Source: a bacterium F11 (GTDB lineage Bacteria; Elusimicrobiota; Elusimicrobia; F11). Taken from it: 51,499 nucleotides of DNA. The notes under the pieces were generated by a model, which searched no databases, had not been told where the DNA came from, and worked only from the letters and a program-made list of their open reading frames with translations. This document shows, in pieces, positions 35,128 to 44,000 of this stretch. Within the stretch, counting starts at the first letter, position 1, and every line of letters begins with the position of its first letter. Made by a program: the position numbers and the translations under genes. The stretch spans positions 1 to 51,499 of the forward strand of contig MSYE01000033.1 in assembly GCA_002176905.1 (NCBI GenBank), in the 5' to 3' direction.

Positions 35128-35223
35128 CTTTTGGGTTTTGAGCTTTGTAATTTGTGATTTGAGGTTAAATGACAAAATTCTAAGGAATTTCAAATGACAA
35201 ATCACAAAGCTCAAAACTCAAAG
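35128..35223. repeat. Hairpin element R4 built of 7-base words
   Basis: The left arm (35128-35163) contains TTTTGAG, CTTTGTA, ATTTGTG, ATTTGAG in tandem. The right arm (35188-35223) contains CAAATGA, CAAATCA, CAAAGCT, CAAAACT. In the 28-base core 26 positions pair, and the two mismatches are seven bases apart. A smaller AAATTC/GAATTT palindrome sits in the loop. It follows the four-helix-bundle gene. From 35226 to the next stop there is a GC-rich stretch with CCGGGCAAGGGG but no gene. Confidence 0.93.
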
Positions 35224-35325
35224 GAAGAGATAACCCCCGCCCGGCCCTCTCCTCCGGGCAAGGGGTTGAAGACGCTGAGGCAGGCTGCCCAATAGGAGCC
35301 AAGAGGGGACCTCAAAACGGTTTTG

Positions 35326-38300
35326 TTACGCCATAATGGCATCAGCCAACTGCTGGATGATGCCTCTTTCCAAATTTCCTTCTTTAATTTCCGGCATGAT
35401 GGCCTGAAACGCTTTCATCAAATACCGCAACGCTACGTCCGCCGCAGAATAGTGCGTATTGGCAAATAAACCCAAGGTCATGTGTCCGGCGCTCTTGTAT
35501 TGAAACGTGGAGGGATCACTTAAGAGGTCTGGACTCTGGGTAAAAGGCGTGGGCGTTTCAGGAATAAACATAAATTGGTTTTTGGGAGGATCGGCGCGTT
35601 CAATTCCGTTGGATTGAACCGCCAGTTCAATAATGGCGGACCGATCCGAAAACAACGCCTCCGGAACCGCTTGGATGGCCACATCAACACCGGTCAAGTT
35701 CCCCATTTGAACGATCGCTTTCTCTAGTCTTTCATCGAGAGATTCATTTGGAACATCACCCCGATACGCAAAAACAAGCAATCCATTTGGCTTGGTGTCA
35801 GAATGTTGTGTCCGCCGGGCATGAAGAGCCCCGTAAATTTGCAACTCATCCAAATTCAACTCCCCATTGGCAAACAGGTGCGCATCCATATCTATAACGT
35901 TATCCGAACCGGCAATGGAGCGATCGGAGTTTTCAAATCGAATAAGGACCTCGTCCAATCCGTCCATAAGGGTCGCAATATCGGACTCATCAAGTTGAGG
36001 CTGAGCCAAGTCTTCAACAGCCTCTGCCAAATGGGTTTTCTGTGTCGGTAAGCGCTCGGATGAAGAGAAGGAAAACGGAATGGCCCGTTTGATGACCTCA
36101 ATCAAATGAAAAAGAAGTCCCCCCAAATTGGCCGGGAACGCCAACACACCAACAGAAGCAAACGATTGCGTGACAATCTCATTGAGAGGTCCAACGTGGG
36201 GGAACACACGAATCACAAACAAGGCGACCAGCACACTCGCAGCAACAACAGCCAGATCTTTAACAGAAAGAGCATAACTTCGTCGATGAATGATGACCTC
36301 TTTATTTTCAAAATTTAATGGATCTTTCTTAGGTTTTAATTCATCAACATGCCTCTTAAACAGTTCCGCTCGGTAGTCAATTTCGGGGATATCCCTTCCG
36401 GAATCAAGATCTACTGGTTCAGCAACATTATCATTGGAAAAAGCTACCTTCCCCTTGAAGGTCGGATTCTTTGTCTTAATCATTGGACCTCTGACGTTCA
36501 AATCGGTCAGTTCATCGACATTGGGTTTTCCGAAGGCTTCCGCCATCATAGCCAAAGACCATTCTGTCCCATCGTGTCGGGCAAAACGAATTCCGGGAAG
36601 AGGTTGATCGGGTGCGTTATCCCGAAGCGTAAAAATGTCATCTCCTTCGGTCACGAGGTCAAACCGGGAGGTGTGTTTATATAACCACTGGTCAGCTGCC
36701 CGTCTGACGGGTGTGTGGTGTGACCGAGGTACCCGCACGTAATCAATAAGTTGATAAAGTTCGTGTTTTTCAAGAATGCCCGGATGATGAAGTTGAAGGT
36801 AAGCATCAAGGTTCACCAAGGAAGAAGCCAACGTCCCATGGTAAATATATTTCTCGTCATCTTCGTTGTCTCCACGCTTCCGATATTGGATTGTGGGACT
36901 AAATATTTTGGCCATCTCTACTTTTATTCGGAAATTGTAATCCGCTGGCGTTTCGTCATCTCCAATCGGATTCTCATCGATGACCTCTTCCTCAAGACTC
37001 ATTAAAATCTGCCCCAGCAATGCTTCGTTAATAAGGTGCGTTCCCGTCATCAGTTCACTATTGCCTTCTGCTTTCCAACCACCCATCTCAAGAACTTTTT
37101 TCTGCCGTTTTTCCTTCTGAACCGGTGCCAAAGAAGGAATGGTGTTATCCCATATCACCTCGCTTGATGCCTCTGTAATTTTTGCCTCAAGAATTTCTCC
37201 TTCTTCATCAAGGGGAGAAACCGGAACGGTAACGGATACGATAGGGACTTCTTCTTTAATGGCAAAACCCACAAGATGGGGATCAACGGAATTGTTGAGG
37301 TTAAGAGGATCGGACACAACACGGACCGTGCCGCGAAATTCCTCTGGAGTCCGGGGGCTTGCGTCTCCCTCTTTGGCCTTCTCCAAAATTTGAAACAAGA
37401 CATCATTGGCCAGTTGGCCGTCTCCTGTGCTAACGATTTCGTCCGTCGTAACATTAGAAGGGATGGTGTTCATTCTCTTGGGGTTTACCTGGATATGCAA
37501 TTCACTTAATACCTGTCTATACGTCTTCTTTGAATAAAGAATTGGTACTTCAAGATTTAATAAATCCTGAAAAACGCCGTCGGATATTTCACTGTCGATG
37601 GGTTCATAGAGATATTCCGGGTGTTCCGCTCCTGTTTCGTCTCTTTGGGTATTTTCTTTTTGTTTCCTCAAAATCAAACTAAGGAGTCGTAACTCGGCTA
37701 GGGTAGCTGTTAATCTAACGGACTCGTTAACAGGTTGAAAGTTTTCATCAACCATTTTAACAGTGGCTTCAAAAAGGAGGCCATCTTCTTGTACGCGGGC
37801 CGGAAGATCGTCCAACTCACTGGCGGGCAAGTCTCTCTTAATCGAGAAAAGGCTCGCAAGTTCCTCTCCCAATCCCAAAACAGAAGGATTTTCAATCACA
37901 TTTGTTTTTCGGGCAATTTCCAGCAGTTCTTTCTGGGTTTCCTCCGGAGATCCTTCATCTCCCCCTATGTTCCTGACATCCAACTCATAATTTGACACCA
38001 AGGGAATTGACTCATATTTTTGACCCGGAGTAAGTGGAGGGACGTTGCCATCATAGAGAGAGACGGAGGGCCGATACCGCGCTCGAATTTCATCTGCCTC
38101 TCCTTTTCTGTTTAACCGATCTTGGTTCTGAAGAGCCAAAGCATACGCCACATCGTTTTCTGAAGCTCCGGTTGCTACAAATTGTTTGGCTTCGTCTAAT
38201 TCCGCACTTTCAATGGCATTTGGAATGGGGTTTTCATTTATCTCATCATCTGCAACCCAGTCAAGCTCATCTGCCTCATCCAAACCGAATTCTTCCGTCG

Positions 38301-40416
38301 ATCCGGTCATTTCCTGAAGGAGCTCACCCAATTGGCTTGCCGCGCTTCCAATATCAGTTGTTGCCATCCTTTTATCCGATGAAACTTTATCTCGCCCACC
38401 AACAGCTCTCCCCCACATAAAAGCCATTACGGACCATATAAGCGCCACTAAAATACCAAGGACAAGAGTCACACCGTCATTTAGCTGACCGTTATTTGAA
38501 TCATGAACGACTTGCTTGATTCGATTAATAACGGGAGCAAAGGCTGAGTCGGGTTCTGGTTTTTGATCCCCCCTATAAACCGATTGTCCGTTTTGGATTG
38601 ATTCCAATACCGAAGGGTGATGGGCTGCATCATAAGGAAGCGTCGCCGGTGGAGGAACCCTGGTGGCACGGTCCATTAAACCGGTGATGCGGCTTTGGGG
38701 ACTGAGATCCTGAGCCGGATTGGCCCCCAGACGAGGACTCAAGTTGGGCATGGGTCTTTTAAAATTTGGTTTATGGTCAAGCCTTGCCAACTGAGAATCA
38801 TCAGGATCAATTGGTTCAATGTCATAGTCCTCATTTAGTTCGATTTCGGTTTCGATTTGGGGGCGGATTACGTTGTAGGCAAGTCCTGCTTTTTGAAATT
38901 GGGTTTTGATGCCAGGGGTATGGAATCCACCAGCGATAAAGGCCACAACATATTGATCAGAAGGATATTGTTTCAGAATCTTTCTTAAATTTTGGGTCAT
39001 GGCCAGGTCTCGGGCTTTGGCCGCGCGGTAATAGAGGTGAGCTCCGTTGACCGCGAGGATTAACTCTTCGGTTGGGAAAGACGGAACGTCAAACCGGTAA
39101 CCAAGGTCCACGGTTTGTTCGGCAACAAAAGCGCGGATCGCCGCGGTTTGTGCCAAAATCTCTTGGACCTTGGTGTTCTTTTGACGACTCCATTCGCGTG
39201 GAATCATCTCAAGAGCAAAAAACTTCTCCTGGCGCTCCACCCATCGCAGATGGGTATAGAGCTCTTTGGCCAAGGAATGTTTGAGAAGTCCCTTGGCAAT
39301 GGCAATTTCAGCCTGTTCCACTTCATCAAAAAGGTCTTCGGCATCGGTGGCTTCGGCTTCCATAAGATAGTCAACATAAGCATGTAGGAGAGGGGTGGCC
39401 TGGGCGGCCTTCTTTAAGAGCCCTATATAATAGGAGGAAGGTGAAATTTCCCCCTCTTTTAAGGCCCGGGCTTCTTGAAGTTGCTTCTCGGCAAAAGCAT
39501 CGGACTTACCTTTTAATAAATCGGATAGGAGTTCTTCGGTTTGGCCTTCAATTTTTTCAAAATTAATCTTGGATTCCATTTTGGCCACATTCAAAGCCTG
39601 AACCAAGCTGGGATAATTTGCGAATTCCTTGGAATTTAAGGATTGCAAATAATGCAGATGCTCGGTTATCCCTAGCGTTCCTTTTTCAACTGCCAACCGA
39701 TTTTTCTCCAGTTGAGAAACCCGAGAATGGAAGTTATGTTGTTTTAATTTTTCCAACTGTTCCCGGATTTCTTTAACCACTTTTAAGACATTTTTTCGAG
39801 ACGCAACAGAAACTCTCTCTGCCCGATCATTGATCTCATACAAAGAAGGAGTTTCAATACCCACAATCTTGATGTGGCCAGGATCTTGTTGAATGGCAGC
39901 ATGTTCTTCCCCAAATAGAAACCCATGACGAAGAAGAGCATCGCTTATGGCGATTTTGATCTCTTTGTTCGGATAGGCTGAGATCGTATCCGAATCAATC
40001 TCACCTGATCCCCCTTCAATGGCCACCAGAAGCTTCTTCCCTTCTTTGGCAGCGTAATCATGAAGACGCGCCACAATTGCAGAGGAGTTGGTCTGGGCAG
40101 GGATATGGCGATGCACATCTTGAAGATGGTAAATCATTCGCTCTGTTTTTTTAGGTGTATTGACTTCCACAATCTCCCCAATGGAGACAGGAACAGAAAA
40201 CGCGGTTGTTTTATTGTTGAAGGTTGGATTTGGAAGTATTGAAGTTGAGGAGAGTTGAGAATCCTCTATGGGATTTGAGGATTTCAGATGGAGACTTTTT
40301 GCCTTGGAATAAACAGAAGCCTCAGCCAATGGCAATGCCATCGATTGAAAAGCCAAGGCAATAGAAACAATAAGAGCAATCTTTTTCATCATCATTCTCG
40401 AGAAGACGATTTGCAT
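35326..40416 (-). CDS. giant exported protein with ChaN/TIKI-like N-terminal domain (1696 residues)
   Basis: The protein starts with a signal or membrane segment (MKKIALIVSIALAFQSMALP, from about residue 10). The domain at 90-520 resembles the ChaN/EreA/TraB-TIKI superfamily: YHLQDVHRH (96-104), LVAIEGG (130-136), FLFGEEHAAI, and the closing FIAGGFHTPGI (493-503). The same domain heads the 3009-residue protein downstream. A proline-rich linker and one membrane helix (about 650-668) follow. A long acidic region (700-1370) of repeating beta-type segments matches no family I know. Next are two or three membrane helices (about 1386-1440) and a soluble C-terminus. The ATG at 40416 has no ribosome-binding site. 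The ATG at 40389 fits the signal peptide better and also the promoter-like site at 40424-40456. Confidence 0.75.
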   Translation of the reverse strand: MQIVFSRMMMKKIALIVSIALAFQSMALPLAEASVYSKAKSLHLKSSNPIEDSQLSSTSILPNPTFNNKTTAFSVPVSIGEIVEVNTPKKTERMIYHLQDVHRHIPAQTNSSAIVARLHDYAAKEGKKLLVAIEGGSGEIDSDTISAYPNKEIKIAISDALLRHGFLFGEEHAAIQQDPGHIKIVGIETPSLYEINDRAERVSVASRKNVLKVVKEIREQLEKLKQHNFHSRVSQLEKNRLAVEKGTLGITEHLHYLQSLNSKEFANYPSLVQALNVAKMESKINFEKIEGQTEELLSDLLKGKSDAFAEKQLQEARALKEGEISPSSYYIGLLKKAAQATPLLHAYVDYLMEAEATDAEDLFDEVEQAEIAIAKGLLKHSLAKELYTHLRWVERQEKFFALEMIPREWSRQKNTKVQEILAQTAAIRAFVAEQTVDLGYRFDVPSFPTEELILAVNGAHLYYRAAKARDLAMTQNLRKILKQYPSDQYVVAFIAGGFHTPGIKTQFQKAGLAYNVIRPQIETEIELNEDYDIEPIDPDDSQLARLDHKPNFKRPMPNLSPRLGANPAQDLSPQSRITGLMDRATRVPPPATLPYDAAHHPSVLESIQNGQSVYRGDQKPEPDSAFAPVINRIKQVVHDSNNGQLNDGVTLVLGILVALIWSVMAFMWGRAVGGRDKVSSDKRMATTDIGSAASQLGELLQEMTGSTEEFGLDEADELDWVADDEINENPIPNAIESAELDEAKQFVATGASENDVAYALALQNQDRLNRKGEADEIRARYRPSVSLYDGNVPPLTPGQKYESIPLVSNYELDVRNIGGDEGSPEETQKELLEIARKTNVIENPSVLGLGEELASLFSIKRDLPASELDDLPARVQEDGLLFEATVKMVDENFQPVNESVRLTATLAELRLLSLILRKQKENTQRDETGAEHPEYLYEPIDSEISDGVFQDLLNLEVPILYSKKTYRQVLSELHIQVNPKRMNTIPSNVTTDEIVSTGDGQLANDVLFQILEKAKEGDASPRTPEEFRGTVRVVSDPLNLNNSVDPHLVGFAIKEEVPIVSVTVPVSPLDEEGEILEAKITEASSEVIWDNTIPSLAPVQKEKRQKKVLEMGGWKAEGNSELMTGTHLINEALLGQILMSLEEEVIDENPIGDDETPADYNFRIKVEMAKIFSPTIQYRKRGDNEDDEKYIYHGTLASSLVNLDAYLQLHHPGILEKHELYQLIDYVRVPRSHHTPVRRAADQWLYKHTSRFDLVTEGDDIFTLRDNAPDQPLPGIRFARHDGTEWSLAMMAEAFGKPNVDELTDLNVRGPMIKTKNPTFKGKVAFSNDNVAEPVDLDSGRDIPEIDYRAELFKRHVDELKPKKDPLNFENKEVIIHRRSYALSVKDLAVVAASVLVALFVIRVFPHVGPLNEIVTQSFASVGVLAFPANLGGLLFHLIEVIKRAIPFSFSSSERLPTQKTHLAEAVEDLAQPQLDESDIATLMDGLDEVLIRFENSDRSIAGSDNVIDMDAHLFANGELNLDELQIYGALHARRTQHSDTKPNGLLVFAYRGDVPNESLDERLEKAIVQMGNLTGVDVAIQAVPEALFSDRSAIIELAVQSNGIERADPPKNQFMFIPETPTPFTQSPDLLSDPSTFQYKSAGHMTLGLFANTHYSAADVALRYLMKAFQAIMPEIKEGNLERGIIQQLADAIMA

Positions 40417-40423
40417 ACTAAAA

Positions 40424-40456
40424 ATATTACCGATCTGGTCTTAAGATTTCCTTAAG
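40424..40456 (-). promoter_or_regulatory. Promoter with CTTAAG-N5-CTTAAG site before the 1696-residue gene
   Basis: Two CTTAAG hexamers separated by ATTTC (40440-40456) give an 11-base repeat, like the half-site pairs bound by OmpR/PhoB-type regulators (PmrA boxes have this form). A -10 like TAATAT lies at 40429-40424 on the minus strand, which puts the site over the -35 position. Initiation from it would start almost on the ATG at 40416, which favours the later ATG at 40389. Confidence 0.45.
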
Positions 40457-40584
40457 AAGTCGTAAATTTGTTGTAACAATTTGGGGGTCGCTAGCAAGGA
40501 GAGGCCTCTATAACTGTTGATTTACAATAATTTTTAAAAAGATGGCGATATTTTTTGTTACTTTAGCGGATTGGGCCCGACAAG
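40457..40584. other. Intergenic stretch left of the GIY-YIG unit
   Basis: AT-rich in the first part, then TTGGGCCCGACAAG just before the inverted repeat. No coding sequence, RNA or repeat is recognised here. Confidence 0.4.
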
Positions 40585-40613
40585 GTCGTCATTCCCGCGA
40601 AGGCGGGAATCCA
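40585..40613 (+). repeat. Left 29-base REP-like palindrome
   Basis: The sequence starts GTCGTCATTCCCGCGAAGG and contains the hairpin ATTCCCGC/GCGGGAAT. Repeats starting CGTCATTCCCGCG are known from many bacterial genomes. The inverted partner is at 41041-41069. Confidence 0.95.
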
Positions 40614-40620
40614 GAGCCTG

Positions 40621-40638
40621 TCCCAGCGGAGGCTGGGA
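40621..40638. repeat. Short hairpin TCCCAGC-GGAG-GCTGGGA
   Basis: A perfect 7-base stem with a 4-base loop, eight bases after the left REP-like palindrome. It has no following T-run, so it is more likely part of the repeat unit than a terminator. Confidence 0.8.
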
Positions 40639-40725
40639 TCGTAAACCTTCCTCATAAAATTGATCATTTCTTTACGTTCCCCATGCCCCCATCGTCATTC
40701 ATTGATTGTAGACTTTCAATCCATC

Positions 40726-41022
40726 ATGAACAAACAACCCTGTGTGTACATCCTGGCCAACAAACGAAATGGGACTCTGTATATTGGCGTCACGTCCGAC
40801 TTGATAAAACGGATATGGCAACACAGAGAAAATTTAGTTGAAGGCTTCACGAAACGAAACCAAATTCATCATCTTGTTTGGTATGAAGTTCATTCTCTTA
40901 TGGAACATGCCATCCGAAGGGAAAAACAATTAAAAAAGTGGAACCGGCAATGGAAATTGCGATTAATCGAAGAAAGAAATCCCAATTGGACAGACCTCTA
41001 TGAAGCCTTGTCTGTCTTATGA
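40726..41022 (+). CDS. GIY-YIG endonuclease-family protein (YhbQ/UPF0213 type)
   Basis: A 98-residue single-domain nuclease. CVYILANKRNGTLYIGVTSD gives the two signature strands (here V-Y-I and Y-I-G). DLIKRIWQHRENL holds the conserved arginine, and the late LMEHAIRREKQLKKWNRQWK contains the catalytic glutamate region and the basic helix. The ATG at 40726 matches the usual family start MNKQPCVYIL. The frame continues further up but only into non-coding sequence. No ribosome-binding site is obvious. It is the only plus-strand gene between two giant minus-strand genes and sits between inverted REP-like repeats, which suggests a selfish or repeat-spreading role. Confidence 0.9.
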   Translation: MNKQPCVYILANKRNGTLYIGVTSDLIKRIWQHRENLVEGFTKRNQIHHLVWYEVHSLMEHAIRREKQLKKWNRQWKLRLIEERNPNWTDLYEALSVL

Positions 41023-41040
41023 GAACCATAGGTTAAGGCC

Positions 41041-41069
41041 TAGATTCCCGCCTTCGCGGGAATGACGAC
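41041..41069 (-). repeat. Right 29-base REP-like palindrome (inverted copy)
   Basis: The reverse complement of 40585-40613 with one difference. Its last base directly precedes the TAA stop (41072-41070) of the 3009-residue gene, so it forms the first hairpin after that stop and may work as its terminator. Confidence 0.95.
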
Positions 41070-44000
41070 TTAGGCTGCCTTGGCCGCCGCAAGGAATTGT
41101 TTGATCAACAACCCCGTTGTTAGGGCCCGATTCGATAAGGCATTCAGGTAGGAGAGAACCTCTTCCAAAAGGAATTCCTCAGCAGAAAGGAGAGGAGAGG
41201 TCTGATCCAGAATACCGGTTGTATCCCATAAAACACGGTCGTTGGATTTAATGACGTTAACTTCTTTGAATTGCTGAATGGATTCCAACTCCGCTAATAG
41301 ACCCGCATTTACAACGCTTCCCTTGAACGCACCCACGTTAGGATGGACCACTGTCAAAGAGGCGTATTGTCTTTTGAATCGAGATTTCAAACTCATCAAG
41401 AATTCATATTGATCCAATTCCTGTGGAACCACAAACAAATGGCCTCCCTTCTCCACATATTTATTCATTAGGTTGATGTCTGTTTCTAATTCTCCTTTAT
41501 AGGTTCTATCTATTAAGAGCACGTTTCCTTTACGAAGTGAAATGAGAGATTCAAGAGGAGACATCAGAAATACCGGCACAAAAGCCAAAGAAGTCCCTGT
41601 TCCTGAAGATCCCAGCCAAAGATCGAGAATCCAAGCAAAGAAAATCAAAGCCCCAGTTGTCACCGTGGCTCTGGCAATGGATCGACCCCATCGCCTGGTG
41701 GTACGGGAATCCATCTGTAATTCCCGAACTCCTGTTAAGATTTTTTCTTTAAGTTCTTCTTCCTCTTGTGGGACGTCTTCAAGATAGGCAGCAAATATAT
41801 CAACCAAGGACTTCCTTTCGTTAACGGCCCGAGCCGCTTTCTCAACACCCAACCAAACAGATTTATCCAACCGTTGGGTTCGGAAGACGAGCATATCCGC
41901 CACTTTAAGCCATTCATCAACTCTTCGATAAAATTGTCGTGGCACATAAGGATAAAGAGCCTTAATCCCCGGATTCTCGTAGATTTTTCCAGAGCTCCCA
42001 TCCATCAAATATTCGGTTGATCTAAACGGAGACAACCCAGGAGGAAAAGGAATTCCCTGATCAAACAACCGATACTGATTCTCCCCTTCACGTCGAATGA
42101 CCAGGAACATATCCGAATCCGCATTATTGCCTGATATCATTCCCCACCCACGGGGATAATGACCCTCGGTCATATTCAAGTACAAGATTCCCCCTTCCTG
42201 GAGATGGCCCATTAATCTCCAAATCGTTTCATGTTGTTGGTTGGTAAGTTTGTAGACGGGATTTATTGTTTGGCCCCCTTGATTGACCCATTGAACATTG
42301 CCGCCGAGGGGTCTTTCGGCTCGATGGTCCAAGGGACCAAAATGATGAAGAGACATCACCAAAGATATATGGCTAAATTTTCCATGATCAAAACGGGAAC
42401 CGGTCACATCGTGATCCCGTTTTGAGGCATCAAACAACTCAACTCCGTCAACGCTGAAAACGGAATCTCGATCATTCTCCCCACTTGTTGTTGCATATCG
42501 ACTCCTTTGAATTTCACCAGTGATAGGATCATACGAATAGATGGGGAACACATTATCGGTTCCCTCTAATTGTAACTTCGCAGCAAGCTCAGGATGGCTG
42601 TGCTCCAATGTTTGTTTGATGATCCGGAATGAAACCCCATCCTCTTTTGGCCCCACACCCACATCCAGCCAACGTATTGAATCAGGATGGGACAAATTAC
42701 CCATTGTCAAGTTGGGTTTATAATGAGGCAAGTAATCTCGTCGAACACCGTAAGGATTTGAGTAAAGAAGGGAACTTCGCAAAAATGGTGTCATTGTCAA
42801 ACCTTGAGCCAACCACGTATAGCACCTCAATCCCCAATTCCAAGACCATTTCCCATCCTCGTCTTGGATGATCAATCGAATGAGCTTAAGTCCCTTCTTT
42901 CTAAGACCCGTCGCCTCTGATTCAATGGATTCGTAAATGGCCTCTTGATCCAGGAGATTTCTGTTTTGATATTGATTCATCAATGCCAGGGCCAGGGGAG
43001 CATACCGATGTGTGCCGGTTGAGTGGAAACTTGTCTTTTTTAATTCCTCAACAATTTGACCTATCATCACTTCCCTTGGATCAGGCAACGCATCATCAAA
43101 TGATGAAAAGATAATATCCAATATATCTAAAGACATCTCATGACGTTTTGCATCATTTGGTTCACTTAATCCAAAGATAGCGGATATTCCTTCTAATGCT
43201 CCCATCTCTGTGATCTTCCTGGATGCTCTATTTTCAAATTCCAATCGCAAGCGAAGGAGATTTTTCTTTCGCCTTTTTATGTCCAAAGCCCCCAACTTGA
43301 CAGGTTGTCTCAGCTGGGAAAATTGAATGTACGCAAAGAAGAACGTGAAGGGACGCAGGAGATAGGCCAAAAGAGAAGAACGCGGCAAAAGTCGTTCCTT
43401 TTCACGATACAAGACCAAGGGAAGGAGAATTCGGCTTAACACTTTATTTCTCATTACTCTCTTCTTTATCATAACTGTTCTCTGATCTGGATCAGTTTCC
43501 GCCAACATGCCCCAACCCACAGGCTCTTGATCCCATAACATACGGGCGTTATTCTGTTTGGCCCAACGGTTGATGACTCCCTTTACCCATGGTTCTATAG
43601 GAATTGCGTCTTTGATATCTTCTCTTTGTCGGATTCCACTTCCCAATATTCCTATAAAGAGAATTATTGTTACAAAAAGGAAGTCCAAAGCCAGATAGGA
43701 CAAGGATAAGACTTCGAACCAATAGAGTGAATTTCCATAAGAAGCCTCGAATAAGGCCTGGGGAGTCTGTTGGATAATTTCATACAAAACATAAACAGAA
43801 AGACCCAATACAAAAGAGGCGAAGAAATGGTCCCAGACGCTAAAATTCATCATTCGAAACCCAGCGGAACCAGATGGCGACTGAGAATGTGGGGAAACCA
43901 TTAGCAATTGATCGAGTCTCCCTATATCTAGATTTAGGGGAGGGAAAAGATTCTGAAAATGGGATATGCCTGTTCTCGAAAACCGACTCTTTATAAGTTG

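Larger units (their letters stand above)
40585..41069 (+). mobile_element. Candidate small element: GIY-YIG gene between 29-base inverted repeats
   Basis: The outer ends are inverted copies of a 29-base palindromic sequence (28 of 29 identical). Between them are a second hairpin (40621-40638), about 90 bases without a gene, and the GIY-YIG nuclease gene. The total is 485 bases. No target-site duplication is visible at the ends. The right end abuts the TAA stop of the 3009-residue gene. Mobility is an inference from the layout. Confidence 0.4.

Noticed and set aside
40585..40640. Rho-independent terminators in the REP-like hairpins
   Set aside because: The stems are strong but lack T-runs on either strand, and a near-identical inverted copy exists, so repeat identity explains them better.
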